This document shows, one piece after another, positions 18,259 through 25,013 of a DNA stretch of 34,987 nt. The DNA is taken from positions 1 to 34,987 of the forward strand of contig JABXJS010000048.1 in NCBI GenBank assembly GCA_013538855.1, in the 5' to 3' direction. Source of the DNA: Herpetosiphonaceae bacterium (lineage in GTDB: Bacteria; Chloroflexota; Chloroflexia; Chloroflexales; Herpetosiphonaceae). The notes beneath the pieces were generated by a model, which saw only the letters and a list, made by a program, of their open reading frames with translations, was not told the DNA's origin and did not search any database. Each line of letters starts with the position of its first letter. Positions within the stretch are counted from its first letter, which is position 1. The translations under genes and the position numbers were made by a program.

Positions 18259-18289
18259 CAGGCCGCCACTTGCTACGAGTGGCGGCCTG
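18259..18289 (+). terminator. Strong hairpin after eno, possible partial terminator
   Basis: Perfect 12-bp arms CAGGCCGCCACT (18259-18270) and AGTGGCGGCCTG (18278-18289), 7-base loop, no U-run. It may reduce readthrough or stabilise the eno message end ahead of the yraN start at 18303. Confidence 0.6.
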
Positions 18290-18302
18290 CTGAGGACCCA
18301 CT

Positions 18303-18683
18303 ATGCCTGTTGATCGGCGCGCATTAGGGCGCTGGGCCGAGCAGCGCGCAGTTGAGCACCTACAGCGCGCTGGCTACACACTGCTTGAGCGTAACTGGGT
18401 TGGTGCATACGGCGAGCTTGACCTTATCGCTCGTCACGCCGATACGCTTGTGGTTGTCGAGGTGCGCTCGCGTCGCAACGCTTTTGTCGGCGCGGCCGAG
18501 GCATCAATTACGCCCACTAAAGCGCAGCGCTTGATCACCTTAACTTACGAGTACCTTCAGTCGCTGTCTGCCAATGGCACGCCTTGGCTGGGGCCATTTC
18601 GGATTGATATTATTGCGATTGCCATCAACAGGTCTGGCAGAGTCGAGTATCTTAATCATCTTGAGGCCGCCGTGGGCGAATAA
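18303..18683 (+). CDS. YraN family (UPF0102) nuclease-fold protein
   Basis: 126 residues, the usual family size. The family has a restriction-endonuclease-like fold and is thought to act in DNA upkeep or recombination, but its reaction is not firmly established. Recognisable are GRWAEQRAVEHLQRAGYTLLERNW, then GELDLIA (E38, D40) and VVVEVRSR (E53), which form the PD-(D/E)XK-like core. Most homologues have EVKxR, so the lysine position is an arginine here. The second half is standard (KAQRLITLTYEYL, FRIDIIAI). A clear Shine-Dalgarno is not seen (TGAGGA about 9 bases upstream). It is 33 bp ahead of ridA in a close-packed run. Confidence 0.88.
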   Translation: MPVDRRALGRWAEQRAVEHLQRAGYTLLERNWVGAYGELDLIARHADTLVVVEVRSRRNAFVGAAEASITPTKAQRLITLTYEYLQSLSANGTPWLGPFRIDIIAIAINRSGRVEYLNHLEAAVGE

Positions 18684-18716
18684 GCCGCGGTTTGCATCTA
18701 TTCAAAGGAGAACTGT

Positions 18717-19100
18717 ATGCAGCGTGAAGTTATCAGCACCACCGAAGCTCCAGGCGCGATTGGCCCTTACTCACAAGCCATTGGTCTAGATCAGTTGGTC
18801 TTTTGCTCTGGTCAGATCCCGCTCGATCCGCAGACTGGCTCTACTGTGGAAGGCGGTATCGTTGAGCAGACACATCAGGTGATGAGCAACATCAAGGCGG
18901 TGCTGGCGGCGGCAAATAGCTCGCTTGAGCGTGTCGTCAAAACAACAATTTTTCTGCAGGACATGAATGACTTCGCTGAGGTTAATCGGGTCTATGGCGA
19001 GTATTTTACCGCCGACCCACCAGCCCGCTCCACCGTGCAGGTGGCTCGCCTGCCCCGCGATGTCAAAGTTGAGATTGAGGTGATCGCACTGCGCGGCTAG
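18717..19100 (+). CDS. ridA: RidA family enamine/imine deaminase
   Basis: 127 residues. RidA hydrolyses reactive enamines and imines released by PLP-dependent enzymes, protecting other enzymes in the cytoplasm. Motifs include [17 protein letters not shown], the catalytic arginine R104 in ARSTVQV, and VEIEVIA with the acidic residues at the end. Length and motifs match the active RidA branch. AAAGGAG lies 7-13 bases before the ATG. It is flanked by yraN (33 bp) and a degenerate metallo-beta-lactamase-fold gene (30 bp). Confidence 0.95.
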   Translation: MQREVISTTEAPGAIGPYSQAIGLDQLVFCSGQIPLDPQTGSTVEGGIVEQTHQVMSNIKAVLAAANSSLERVVKTTIFLQDMNDFAEVNRVYGEYFTADPPARSTVQVARLPRDVKVEIEVIALRG

Positions 19101-19130
19101 CTCAATGTACACAAGCAGAGAGGAGCGAGT

Positions 19131-19967
19131 GTGAAGGAACTGTGGCAGCAGCGCTGGTTGCGGCTTGGCGCTGTATCGCTGGTGCTGGTAGCGCTGAGTA
19201 GTGGCTGGTCGTGGTGGCAGGCGCGGCCCGATGGCAAACTGCACATCATAGCGCCTGCGCTAGCTGGTGATTGCTTGATCGTTGTGACACCGCACGGCCA
19301 CACGCTCGTGATTGACGGCTGTAGCGATGGCGTGGAGCTACCAAGCCGCTTTGCGCAGATTATGCCGTACTGGCGACGATCAATTGATGTGCTCGTGATC
19401 ACGCGCGGTGATGCGCTACGCTTACCTGGTGCCTTGGCGTTGGCCCGCCACTACCACGTGGGAACAGCGCTGCTGCCGCAGTTTGATATTGATGATCCAA
19501 CAGCGCAGAGCCTGTACTCTGCGCTGCTCGTAGGTCAAACACGTCTGCTCGACACCCTTTCCGATACGTCGTTGACTATCGATGATGTGCGCCTAACAGT
19601 GGTGCTGCCTCCCGATGATCACGGCGGAGCAGTGCTCATGCTCGAGTATGCAGGACTGCGGGCGCTGCTGGCACCAAGCGTTGATGATCAGCAATCACGT
19701 CAGCTGCTGGCTGCTCCGTCAACAGCCCAGCTGTTGTACTGGCCTTGGCAGCGCGCTGATGATCGTCGAGTTGCCGAAGCTGTTGGTGCGCAGGTGGTTA
19801 TCTATGGCGAGGGTGCCGCAGACCGCCGCCAACCACGCTCGCTCCTTCAGCGCGGCTCAGATGATCGGCGCTTGCTTCACGAGGATATTCACGGTACGAT
19901 CAAATTGATTAGCGATGGGCGGGCGCTAGAGGTTTACACTGAGGATCGCAACCATGATGGGCGCTAG
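19131..19967 (+). CDS. Membrane-anchored degenerate metallo-beta-lactamase-fold protein (ComEC-like)
   Basis: 278 residues starting at GTG with AGGAG 5-10 bases upstream. One hydrophobic N-terminal segment (about 8-30) anchors or exports the protein. The following domain resembles the metallo-beta-lactamase part of ComEC: AGDCLIVVTPHGHTLVIDGC matches the family's GDxxLIxTPxGxxxLIDGG, and MPYWRRSIDVLVIT matches the strand before the metal motif. Where THxDxDH-type ligands should follow, the sequence is TRGDALRLPG (91-100), and later histidine ligands are also not evident. It is thus probably not a metal-dependent hydrolase and its role is unknown. It overlaps the Nudix gene by 14 bp. Confidence 0.75.
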   Translation: MKELWQQRWLRLGAVSLVLVALSSGWSWWQARPDGKLHIIAPALAGDCLIVVTPHGHTLVIDGCSDGVELPSRFAQIMPYWRRSIDVLVITRGDALRLPGALALARHYHVGTALLPQFDIDDPTAQSLYSALLVGQTRLLDTLSDTSLTIDDVRLTVVLPPDDHGGAVLMLEYAGLRALLAPSVDDQQSRQLLAAPSTAQLLYWPWQRADDRRVAEAVGAQVVIYGEGAADRRQPRSLLQRGSDDRRLLHEDIHGTIKLISDGRALEVYTEDRNHDGR

Positions 19968-20496
19968 TGCTGAATATGAGGAGTGGCAGGCCGAGGAGGT
20001 CGAGTGGGGTGCGACTATGCGCCTAGCGCTGACTGTCTGCCGTGGCCCCAAGCTCCCCGCCGACCAGCTGATCTCATCGGTGCGCGGTGTGGTTGTGCAA
20101 AGGGACAAAGTGCTCATGGTCCAGAACGCCGCTGGTGAGCGTCACATTATCCCCGGCGGCCGTCGCGAGCCAGGTGAGGACTATCTGACGACGCTACGGC
20201 GCGAGATCGGCGAAGAGACCGGATGTGTGCTCCTCCAACCTCAGCTTCTAGGATGGCTGCGCTTTCGCCATCTGACGCCACGTCCAACAAATTACCGCTA
20301 TCCTTATCCTGAGTTTGTGCAGTTAATTTATGTGGCTACATCACACGGGCTGGATCATCGCTTACGCCTAGCACAAGATTTTGAGCGCAGCGCTGAGTTT
20401 ATACCGTTGCATGTGCTTGATCCGCAGATGCTGCGACCGAGTGAGCAGCGACTACTCGCGTGGGTGCAGACGTGGGGTTACTTTTTAGCTCAGTAG
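19954..20496 (+). CDS. Nudix hydrolase
   Basis: 180 residues with a complete Nudix box (G69-x5-E75-x7-R83-E84-I-x-E87-E88-x-G90), so catalytically competent for a nucleoside diphosphate-linked substrate, with Mg2+. The substrate cannot be read from sequence. GAGGATCG upstream supports the ATG at 19954, which overlaps the preceding gene by 14 bp and points to coupled translation. A later ATG at 20017 would drop 21 residues. The N-terminal extension before the domain is acidic (EYEEWQAEEVEW). With RidA and MtnP nearby, a house-cleaning role is plausible. Confidence 0.9.
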   Translation: MMGASAEYEEWQAEEVEWGATMRLALTVCRGPKLPADQLISSVRGVVVQRDKVLMVQNAAGERHIIPGGRREPGEDYLTTLRREIGEETGCVLLQPQLLGWLRFRHLTPRPTNYRYPYPEFVQLIYVATSHGLDHRLRLAQDFERSAEFIPLHVLDPQMLRPSEQRLLAWVQTWGYFLAQ

Positions 20497-20506
20497 GAGG
20501 AGTCTA

Positions 20507-20785
20507 ATGCGTCGTAAAGCTGCACGAGCGATTCTACGTGAAACGAGCAGTCAGTTCGCTCCTGAGCCGCGCCTTATAACGTTTGGCAGTGATCGCGTGC
20601 CCAGCGACCACTGCACTTTATATGATCAGCCAGCACGCTTTGATCAATGCCTTGGCTGTGAGTACCGCCGGGGAACTAAAGGCTTAGGAATTCTGTGTGG
20701 GCACCGCTTTGGCATCGATCCAACCTATGTTGATGGTGTGCTCACCCAGATTCAGGATGATTCAATCACGCCTTTAGATACTTAG
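20507..20785 (+). CDS. Small four-cysteine protein of unknown function
   Basis: 92 residues, not recognised. AGGAGGAG precedes the ATG, and the gene starts 10 bp after the Nudix stop, so it is very likely real. Cysteines at 36, 48, 51 and 64 form C-x11-C-x2-C-x12-C with histidines beside the first and last (DHC, CGH). This could bind zinc or an iron-sulphur cluster. The N-terminus is basic (MRRKAARAILRE). Its last 20 bp overlap the convergent MTA phosphorylase gene. Possibly a small accessory factor of the Nudix or RidA cluster; that is inference from position only. Confidence 0.75.
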   Translation: MRRKAARAILRETSSQFAPEPRLITFGSDRVPSDHCTLYDQPARFDQCLGCEYRRGTKGLGILCGHRFGIDPTYVDGVLTQIQDDSITPLDT

Positions 20786-21638
20786 CCACGATCAACTCAA
20801 GTCGCTGGCGCGTGCGCGCAGGAATGAGGTCAGGCGCGGTCATGATTGCATACTGTAGCGCTGAGTGTGCTGCATAGGATGCTGCTGGATCGATCAACTC
20901 GGCAAGCTTGGCTACTGTGGCCCGTGCAGCCGCCACATTTTGGGCGATCGTCTCCATCACCATGGTTGCTGTTACACTATCATGGCCCTCGTACCAGCAA
21001 TCGTAGTCGGTAACAAGTGCTAGCGTGGCATAGGCAATCTCGGCCTCGCGAGCGAGCTTGGCCTCGGGCAGTAGAGTCATTCCGATGATGTCACAGCCCC
21101 AGCTGCGATATAGCTCGGACTCGGCTTTGGTTGAGAACTGCGGCCCTTCCATACAGCAGTAGGTGCCGCCAACATGCACCGTTGTTCCACTGCTCTCCTG
21201 TGCGGCCTGGGCGACAATGTGAGCGAGCTCTGGACTCAATGGATCGCTGAAGGGAATATGACCAACGATGCCATCTTCAAAGAAGGTGGACGGACGAATG
21301 CCCTTGGTTCGGTCAATCGCTTGGTCTGGAACAACAAAATGGCCAGGAACAAGCTGCTCACGCAAGCTGCCTACAGCGCTCACTCCAATAATGAAGCGTG
21401 CGCCAAGCTGCTTGAGGGCATAGATATTGGCACGATAGGGTACTTCCGAGGGATTCAGTCGGTGTCCGCGACCATGCCGCGGCAGAAATGCCACACGCTT
21501 GCCACTCAGCGTGCCGATTGTTAGCACATCGCTGGGCGCACCAAATGGTGTGTCAAGCTGGACTTCTTCGATATCGCTGAGCGCATCCATTGCGTAGAGG
21601 CCACTCCCGCCTATAATCCCTATACTTGCTTTGCTCAT
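20766..21638 (-). CDS. mtnP: S-methyl-5'-thioadenosine phosphorylase
   Basis: 290 residues. It cleaves methylthioadenosine with phosphate to adenine and methylthioribose-1-phosphate, salvaging the by-product of polyamine synthesis. Motifs are IGIIGGSGLY, LPRHGRGHRLNPSEVPYRAN, the phosphate-site region GVSAVGSL, CCMEGPQFSTKAESE, and GMTLLPEAKLAREAE, which points to the MTA phosphorylase branch rather than purine nucleoside phosphorylase. AAAGGAA lies upstream of the ATG. It has its own promoter with a TTGCCG -35, 17-bp spacer and TATACT. It meets the small four-cysteine gene tail to tail with a 20-bp overlap and no terminator between them. Confidence 0.94.
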   Translation of the reverse strand: MSKASIGIIGGSGLYAMDALSDIEEVQLDTPFGAPSDVLTIGTLSGKRVAFLPRHGRGHRLNPSEVPYRANIYALKQLGARFIIGVSAVGSLREQLVPGHFVVPDQAIDRTKGIRPSTFFEDGIVGHIPFSDPLSPELAHIVAQAAQESSGTTVHVGGTYCCMEGPQFSTKAESELYRSWGCDIIGMTLLPEAKLAREAEIAYATLALVTDYDCWYEGHDSVTATMVMETIAQNVAAARATVAKLAELIDPAASYAAHSALQYAIMTAPDLIPARTRQRLELIVAKYLKA

Positions 21639-21670
21639 GAAGGTTCCTTTCGTTGTAAGCGGCTAGCGCG

Positions 21671-21699
21671 AGTATAGCAAAGCCAGGCGGGTCCGGCAA
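21671..21699 (-). promoter_or_regulatory. mtnP promoter
   Basis: Minus strand TTGCCG (21699-21694), 17-bp spacer, TATACT (21676-21671) with TGC extension. Transcription starts about 25 bases before the mtnP start codon. Confidence 0.7.
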
Positions 21700-21714
21700 T
21701 TGAATGGAGTATAT

Positions 21715-22578
21715 ATGTCTGAGTTGCGACCAAAGCAGGTTGATGCCATGTCAACGGCCTTTGTGCGGATGGGATCAGGCCGTTCTCTCGTGTTTCTACA
21801 CGGCGGCCCTGGTGATAGCTACGACTATCTCACCGGTTTGACGAAGCTATTGCCGGATTTTGAGTCTGTGCTCTATAACCAGGTTGGTTCAAACATAACG
21901 CCTGATCCTGCGCAGCCTGCTGTGACGATTACCGATCTGGTGTCACAGCTAGAGCAGGTGCGTCGTGCGCTTGGCCAGGATCAACTCACGCTGGTTGGCC
22001 ACTCTTGGGGCGCGCTCTTAGCCTTGATCTACGGGAGCACCTTTCCTGACCATGTGAAGTGTTCTGTGCTGCTTGCACCTGGCCCTGTCACGCCTGTGTG
22101 GGATGCGATTGCCTATGCCAATCTGCTGCGGCCACTCAATCAGTTAGAGCGTGAGGCGCTGATGACGGCGCAAACGTTACGCCGTGAGGCGATTGAGGCT
22201 GGTGACTGGACGACACATCGCGATATTCATGTCGAGATTGTGACTGGCTTTTATGCTAAGGCGTGGTTCTATGCAGCCGAGGCCCGTGCAACATTTCAGC
22301 AGCAGTATCGTGAAACCTATAGCCACAATCCAATCGCTGCACGGCAGATCTGGCGCTCGCTAGATCGAGACCAGCTATGGCGGCAGCTGCCACAGCACAC
22401 AGCGCCAGCGCTGGTGGTCTATGGGTATCAAGATTTTGAGCCGATTACACAAGCGTTTGCGCTTCAGCAGCACATGCCCAATGTGCAGCTAGGCTGGCTC
22501 AACGAGTGTGGGCATGTTCCTTGGATGGAGCAGCCTAGCCAGCTGCAAACACTCATGCTGGATTTCCTAGAAGGCTAG
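21715..22578 (+). CDS. Alpha/beta hydrolase, proline iminopeptidase-like
   Basis: 287 residues starting at ATG 21715 with GGAG 5 bases upstream (an in-frame TTG at 21700 lies before it). The oxyanion region is FLHGGPGDSYDY, the nucleophile is S97 in GHSWG, the acid D240 in YGYQD, and the base H267 in ECGHVPW, so the triad is complete. HGGPG is characteristic of the prolyl iminopeptidase/epoxide hydrolase branch; the usual YDQRGxG is YNQVGSN here, so the substrate may differ. No signal peptide: cytoplasmic. The TPR gene follows after 8 bp. Confidence 0.88.
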   Translation: MSELRPKQVDAMSTAFVRMGSGRSLVFLHGGPGDSYDYLTGLTKLLPDFESVLYNQVGSNITPDPAQPAVTITDLVSQLEQVRRALGQDQLTLVGHSWGALLALIYGSTFPDHVKCSVLLAPGPVTPVWDAIAYANLLRPLNQLEREALMTAQTLRREAIEAGDWTTHRDIHVEIVTGFYAKAWFYAAEARATFQQQYRETYSHNPIAARQIWRSLDRDQLWRQLPQHTAPALVVYGYQDFEPITQAFALQQHMPNVQLGWLNECGHVPWMEQPSQLQTLMLDFLEG

Positions 22579-22586
22579 GTTTGGCT

Positions 22587-24062
22587 ATGCGGCACGTTGG
22601 GCGGAATGTTGGAGCACATATCTGGCGCTGGATTCCATCGCTAGCTGTGCTGCTGCTGCTAGCAGCGCTGATCTTACCGCATGATCGCGCCGATCAGCTG
22701 CGGCAGGCTCAGCTGAATCGGCAGCAGGGCCACTGGCGTGCTGCGCTAGGCGCGTATGTCGATCTCTATGCTGCGACACCTGCTGATCCGCTGGTGCTGC
22801 TGCCGCTTGCTGATGCCTACTTGGTACGTGGTGAATGGAGCACAGCAGAGACTGTGCTGCGCGAGCTGCTTAATCTGCGGCTTACGCCAGCGGAGCGTGA
22901 CGCAGGCTGGCTGCGGCTAGGCTGGTCGCGGCTGCAACAAGGTGCTCCACATGATGCCCAGACCTTCTGGAAAGCGGTTTCACCAGCTGAGGCTGGTCCA
23001 CTCGCTTTGCTACAGAGCGAGCAGGCGCTGTTGCAGGGCAAGCTTATCAGCGCCACAACCTACCTCAATCAGGCGGTTGATCTGCCGCCTGCGCTGCGCT
23101 CGTGGCGTGATTTTCGCGCGGCACAGCTAGCACTTCCGCAAGCTCCCACAACGACACTCGCGCTACTAGATCAATGGCAGCCATTAACGTCAGCCCATCC
23201 GCTTGTGCCTATGGATTTAGCAGCGCTGCACATGGAGGTAGCCGCTTTGCGCAGTGCCGCAGCGTGGGATTACGATGCGCGGCTGTTGGCGCTGGCCCGT
23301 CAGTGGGCTAGTGAAGGCTTACCGCAAGCCGCGCTAACGCTGCTGGATCAAGTTCCACCCTCAAGTGAGCTAGCTAGCCGCGCCGCCGATGAGGCCGCAC
23401 GGCTCGAATGGATTAATGGTGATTCAGCTGCGGCGCTGCTACGGCTACAGCATGCTATTGAGCAGTTTCCGAATGTTCCGGCGCTGCGGCGAACTCAAGC
23501 TGTGATTGCTGTTAGCGCCGATCAGCTTGATCTGGCTCAGAGCGCCTTGTCGGCAGCAGTGCTCGCTGAAGGCTGGAGCGCTGACAATCTGATTGCCGGA
23601 GCGAACGTTGCTGCGGCCCAGCAAGATTTTAACGCTGCGGCCGCGGCCTATGCGACGGCGATCGAGCTGGCTGAAGATCCTGGCGAGTATCAGGTTCAAG
23701 CAGCAAACTTCTATATTTCTGTGCCGCTGCGTGTCTGCTCTGAGGCGCGTGACTATGCCAACCAAGCGCTTGGCAGTGCGGTTGATCGCACAGCGCGGCT
23801 GCTAGCAGGCCAGCTTGCCGTGCGCTGTAATGATCCTACGGCGGCGCTCAGCGTCACAGCTCCATTGGCGGACGATGCTCTAGCTGATCCTGCGGTTGGC
23901 TATGTTCGCGGAGCAGCGCTGTGGCAGCTTGGCGAGCATGAGCAGGGCTACCGTCTGTTGGCTGCGGTGTGTGATCTTGCCCCGCGTAGTTTATGGCGGC
24001 AGCAGGCCGAGCAGATTATCGGTCTGCCATCAAGCCGGTTGCAGCCAGAAGATCTGCAGTGA
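22587..24062 (+). CDS. Membrane-anchored TPR-repeat protein
   Basis: 491 residues from the ATG at 22587, eight bases after the hydrolase stop. A single hydrophobic segment near the N-terminus (about 16-34: SLAVLLLLAALIL) anchors it. The rest is made of helical repeats with TPR spacing, e.g. ADAYLVRGEWSTAETVLRELLNL, AALLRLQHAIEQFPNVPALR and NFNAAAAAYATAIELAEDPGEYQ-like units; about eight to ten repeats are likely. TPR arrays bind partner proteins; the partner is unknown. No strong Shine-Dalgarno, so translation is probably coupled to the hydrolase. Its 3' end overlaps the convergent lipoprotein gene by 33 bp. Confidence 0.82.
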   Translation: MRHVGRNVGAHIWRWIPSLAVLLLLAALILPHDRADQLRQAQLNRQQGHWRAALGAYVDLYAATPADPLVLLPLADAYLVRGEWSTAETVLRELLNLRLTPAERDAGWLRLGWSRLQQGAPHDAQTFWKAVSPAEAGPLALLQSEQALLQGKLISATTYLNQAVDLPPALRSWRDFRAAQLALPQAPTTTLALLDQWQPLTSAHPLVPMDLAALHMEVAALRSAAAWDYDARLLALARQWASEGLPQAALTLLDQVPPSSELASRAADEAARLEWINGDSAAALLRLQHAIEQFPNVPALRRTQAVIAVSADQLDLAQSALSAAVLAEGWSADNLIAGANVAAAQQDFNAAAAAYATAIELAEDPGEYQVQAANFYISVPLRVCSEARDYANQALGSAVDRTARLLAGQLAVRCNDPTAALSVTAPLADDALADPAVGYVRGAALWQLGEHEQGYRLLAAVCDLAPRSLWRQQAEQIIGLPSSRLQPEDLQ

Positions 24063-24713
24063 TTTATTGCGCCATAGACCAACAGCAACGACAGAGCCAT
24101 AGCGCACATTATTGCTTTGACCAGGCAACCGTGAGATTAACTCGCGGTCGCTGAACGGCTGGGCAACTTTGATCTGCGCTGCATCGGCGGTTGGCACCCC
24201 GCCAGAGCCGACGGCCTCAACCAACAATGCTTCTTGCTCGTTCACAATAATTGTGCCATTTACCTGCACCACCTGCTCCTGATACACGCTGGAGTTATTG
24301 ACGAGATCGCGGAGCAGCACAGCGGTTGGGCTAAGAACCTTTACTTCGCTGGCTTGAAATGTGCGCTGATTGTTGGCCTCCTCGACTATTCCCACTGCAC
24401 GTACAATCCCGTACTCTGCTGCCCCTTGCTGCATGAGATCAGCACTGGGCACACCATTTATGCGCACCGTTAGGGCTGGATTCACCGCTTTGGGGGTGCC
24501 AAGCACGTTTAAGCCCGAGGCAAGCTGCGCTGAGCCTTGCTGCACAATAATCGGTGCAGTTATGACTACTGGCTGGCTGGTTATTGGGCCAACTGCCAGA
24601 TCGTTAATCGTCGCGTTAGGAACGGTTGACTGTGTAGGTTGCGTTGATTGAGGCGCTGTGCTGCAAGCAGTCAGTAGCAGTGCGAGCAGCATATACTTCC
24701 AAATACGTCGCAT
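24030..24713 (-). CDS. Putative lipoprotein, possible OB-like fold
   Basis: 227 residues, not assigned to a family. The signal peptide MRRIWKYMLLALLLTAC ends in lipobox LTAC, followed by a Thr/Gln/Ser linker. The mature part is beta-rich with repeated valine and glycine strands (VRAVGIVEEANNQRTFQASEV; VYQEQVVQVNGTIIVNEQEALLVEA split by NNSS), which is compatible with OB-like or similar small beta domains, but this is only a guess. GAGGAT precedes the ATG. The promoter (TGGTATCAT) lies about 35 bp upstream with an inverted repeat over its -35 zone. The 3' end overlaps the TPR gene by 33 bp. Confidence 0.75.
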   Translation of the reverse strand: MRRIWKYMLLALLLTACSTAPQSTQPTQSTVPNATINDLAVGPITSQPVVITAPIIVQQGSAQLASGLNVLGTPKAVNPALTVRINGVPSADLMQQGAAEYGIVRAVGIVEEANNQRTFQASEVKVLSPTAVLLRDLVNNSSVYQEQVVQVNGTIIVNEQEALLVEAVGSGGVPTADAAQIKVAQPFSDRELISRLPGQSNNVRYGSVVAVGLWRNKSLQIFWLQPA

Positions 24714-24746
24714 GATTCATCCTCTAGCTGACATGATTCGTAGCAT

Positions 24747-24755
24747 ATGATACCA
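24747..24755 (-). promoter_or_regulatory. Extended -10 promoter of the convergent lipoprotein gene
   Basis: Minus-strand TGGTATCAT. No good -35; the inverted repeat at 24773-24787 covers that position. Confidence 0.5.
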
Positions 24756-24772
24756 GCTCTCTTCTAGGAGGA

Positions 24773-24787
24773 AAGTTAGTCTAACTT
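24773..24787. promoter_or_regulatory. Perfect 7-1-7 inverted repeat, candidate repressor site
   Basis: AAGTTAG (24773-24779), one base, CTAACTT (24781-24787). It covers the -35 position of the lipoprotein promoter and lies 15 bp before the plus-strand TTGTTA, so one dimeric regulator could control both directions. Confidence 0.45.
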
Positions 24788-24801
24788 AGGACCATTGTGT
24801 C

Positions 24802-24830
24802 TTGTTATTATTTTACATAATGTATATTAT
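24802..24830 (+). promoter_or_regulatory. Distal promoter upstream of mvaA
   Basis: TTGTTA (24802-24807), 17-bp spacer, TATTAT (24825-24830) in the most AT-rich part of the window. The leader to mvaA would be about 175 bases. Confidence 0.55.
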
Positions 24831-24859
24831 AGTGATAGAGAACAAATTAATCCTCCCAA

Positions 24860-24895
24860 GATAGGCTCTCGATAGGTCGATGATAGGTTTTGACA
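24860..24895 (+). promoter_or_regulatory. Three GATAGG repeats at 11-bp spacing next to a consensus -35
   Basis: GATAGG starts at 24860, 24871 and 24882, and two bases after the last copy is a perfect TTGACA (24890-24895). At 16-18 bp spacing no good -10 exists (best TAAGCA). Repeats in helical phase directly before a -35 and a poor -10 are the usual arrangement for a promoter needing an OmpR/PhoB-like or SARP-like activator. Confidence 0.5.
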
Positions 24896-24922
24896 GTGCT
24901 TTTAACCGCTCTCTAAGCACTG
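24894..24922 (+). promoter_or_regulatory. Inverted repeat over the mvaA promoter spacer
   Basis: Perfect 8-bp arms CAGTGCTT (24894-24901) and AAGCACTG (24915-24922) with 13 bases between. It could be an operator or, if transcribed from the distal promoter, an RNA hairpin. Confidence 0.45.
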
Positions 24923-24926
24923 TGCG

Positions 24927-24935
24927 TGCTACACT
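24927..24935 (+). promoter_or_regulatory. Proximal extended -10 of mvaA
   Basis: TGCTACACT, matching the extended -10 form seen at other promoters here. The leader would be about 70 bases. Confidence 0.45.
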
Positions 24936-25013
24936 GAGTCTATCGCGTGTAAACGTGACACTAATGAACTGTACTTGGCTATGATATTTTTGCATGGTGG
25001 TGGAGGTTCACAC

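Noticed and set aside
24813-24995. 60-residue minus-strand frame in the mvaA control region
   Set aside because: No ribosome binding site, and it spans promoter elements; composition is not protein-like.
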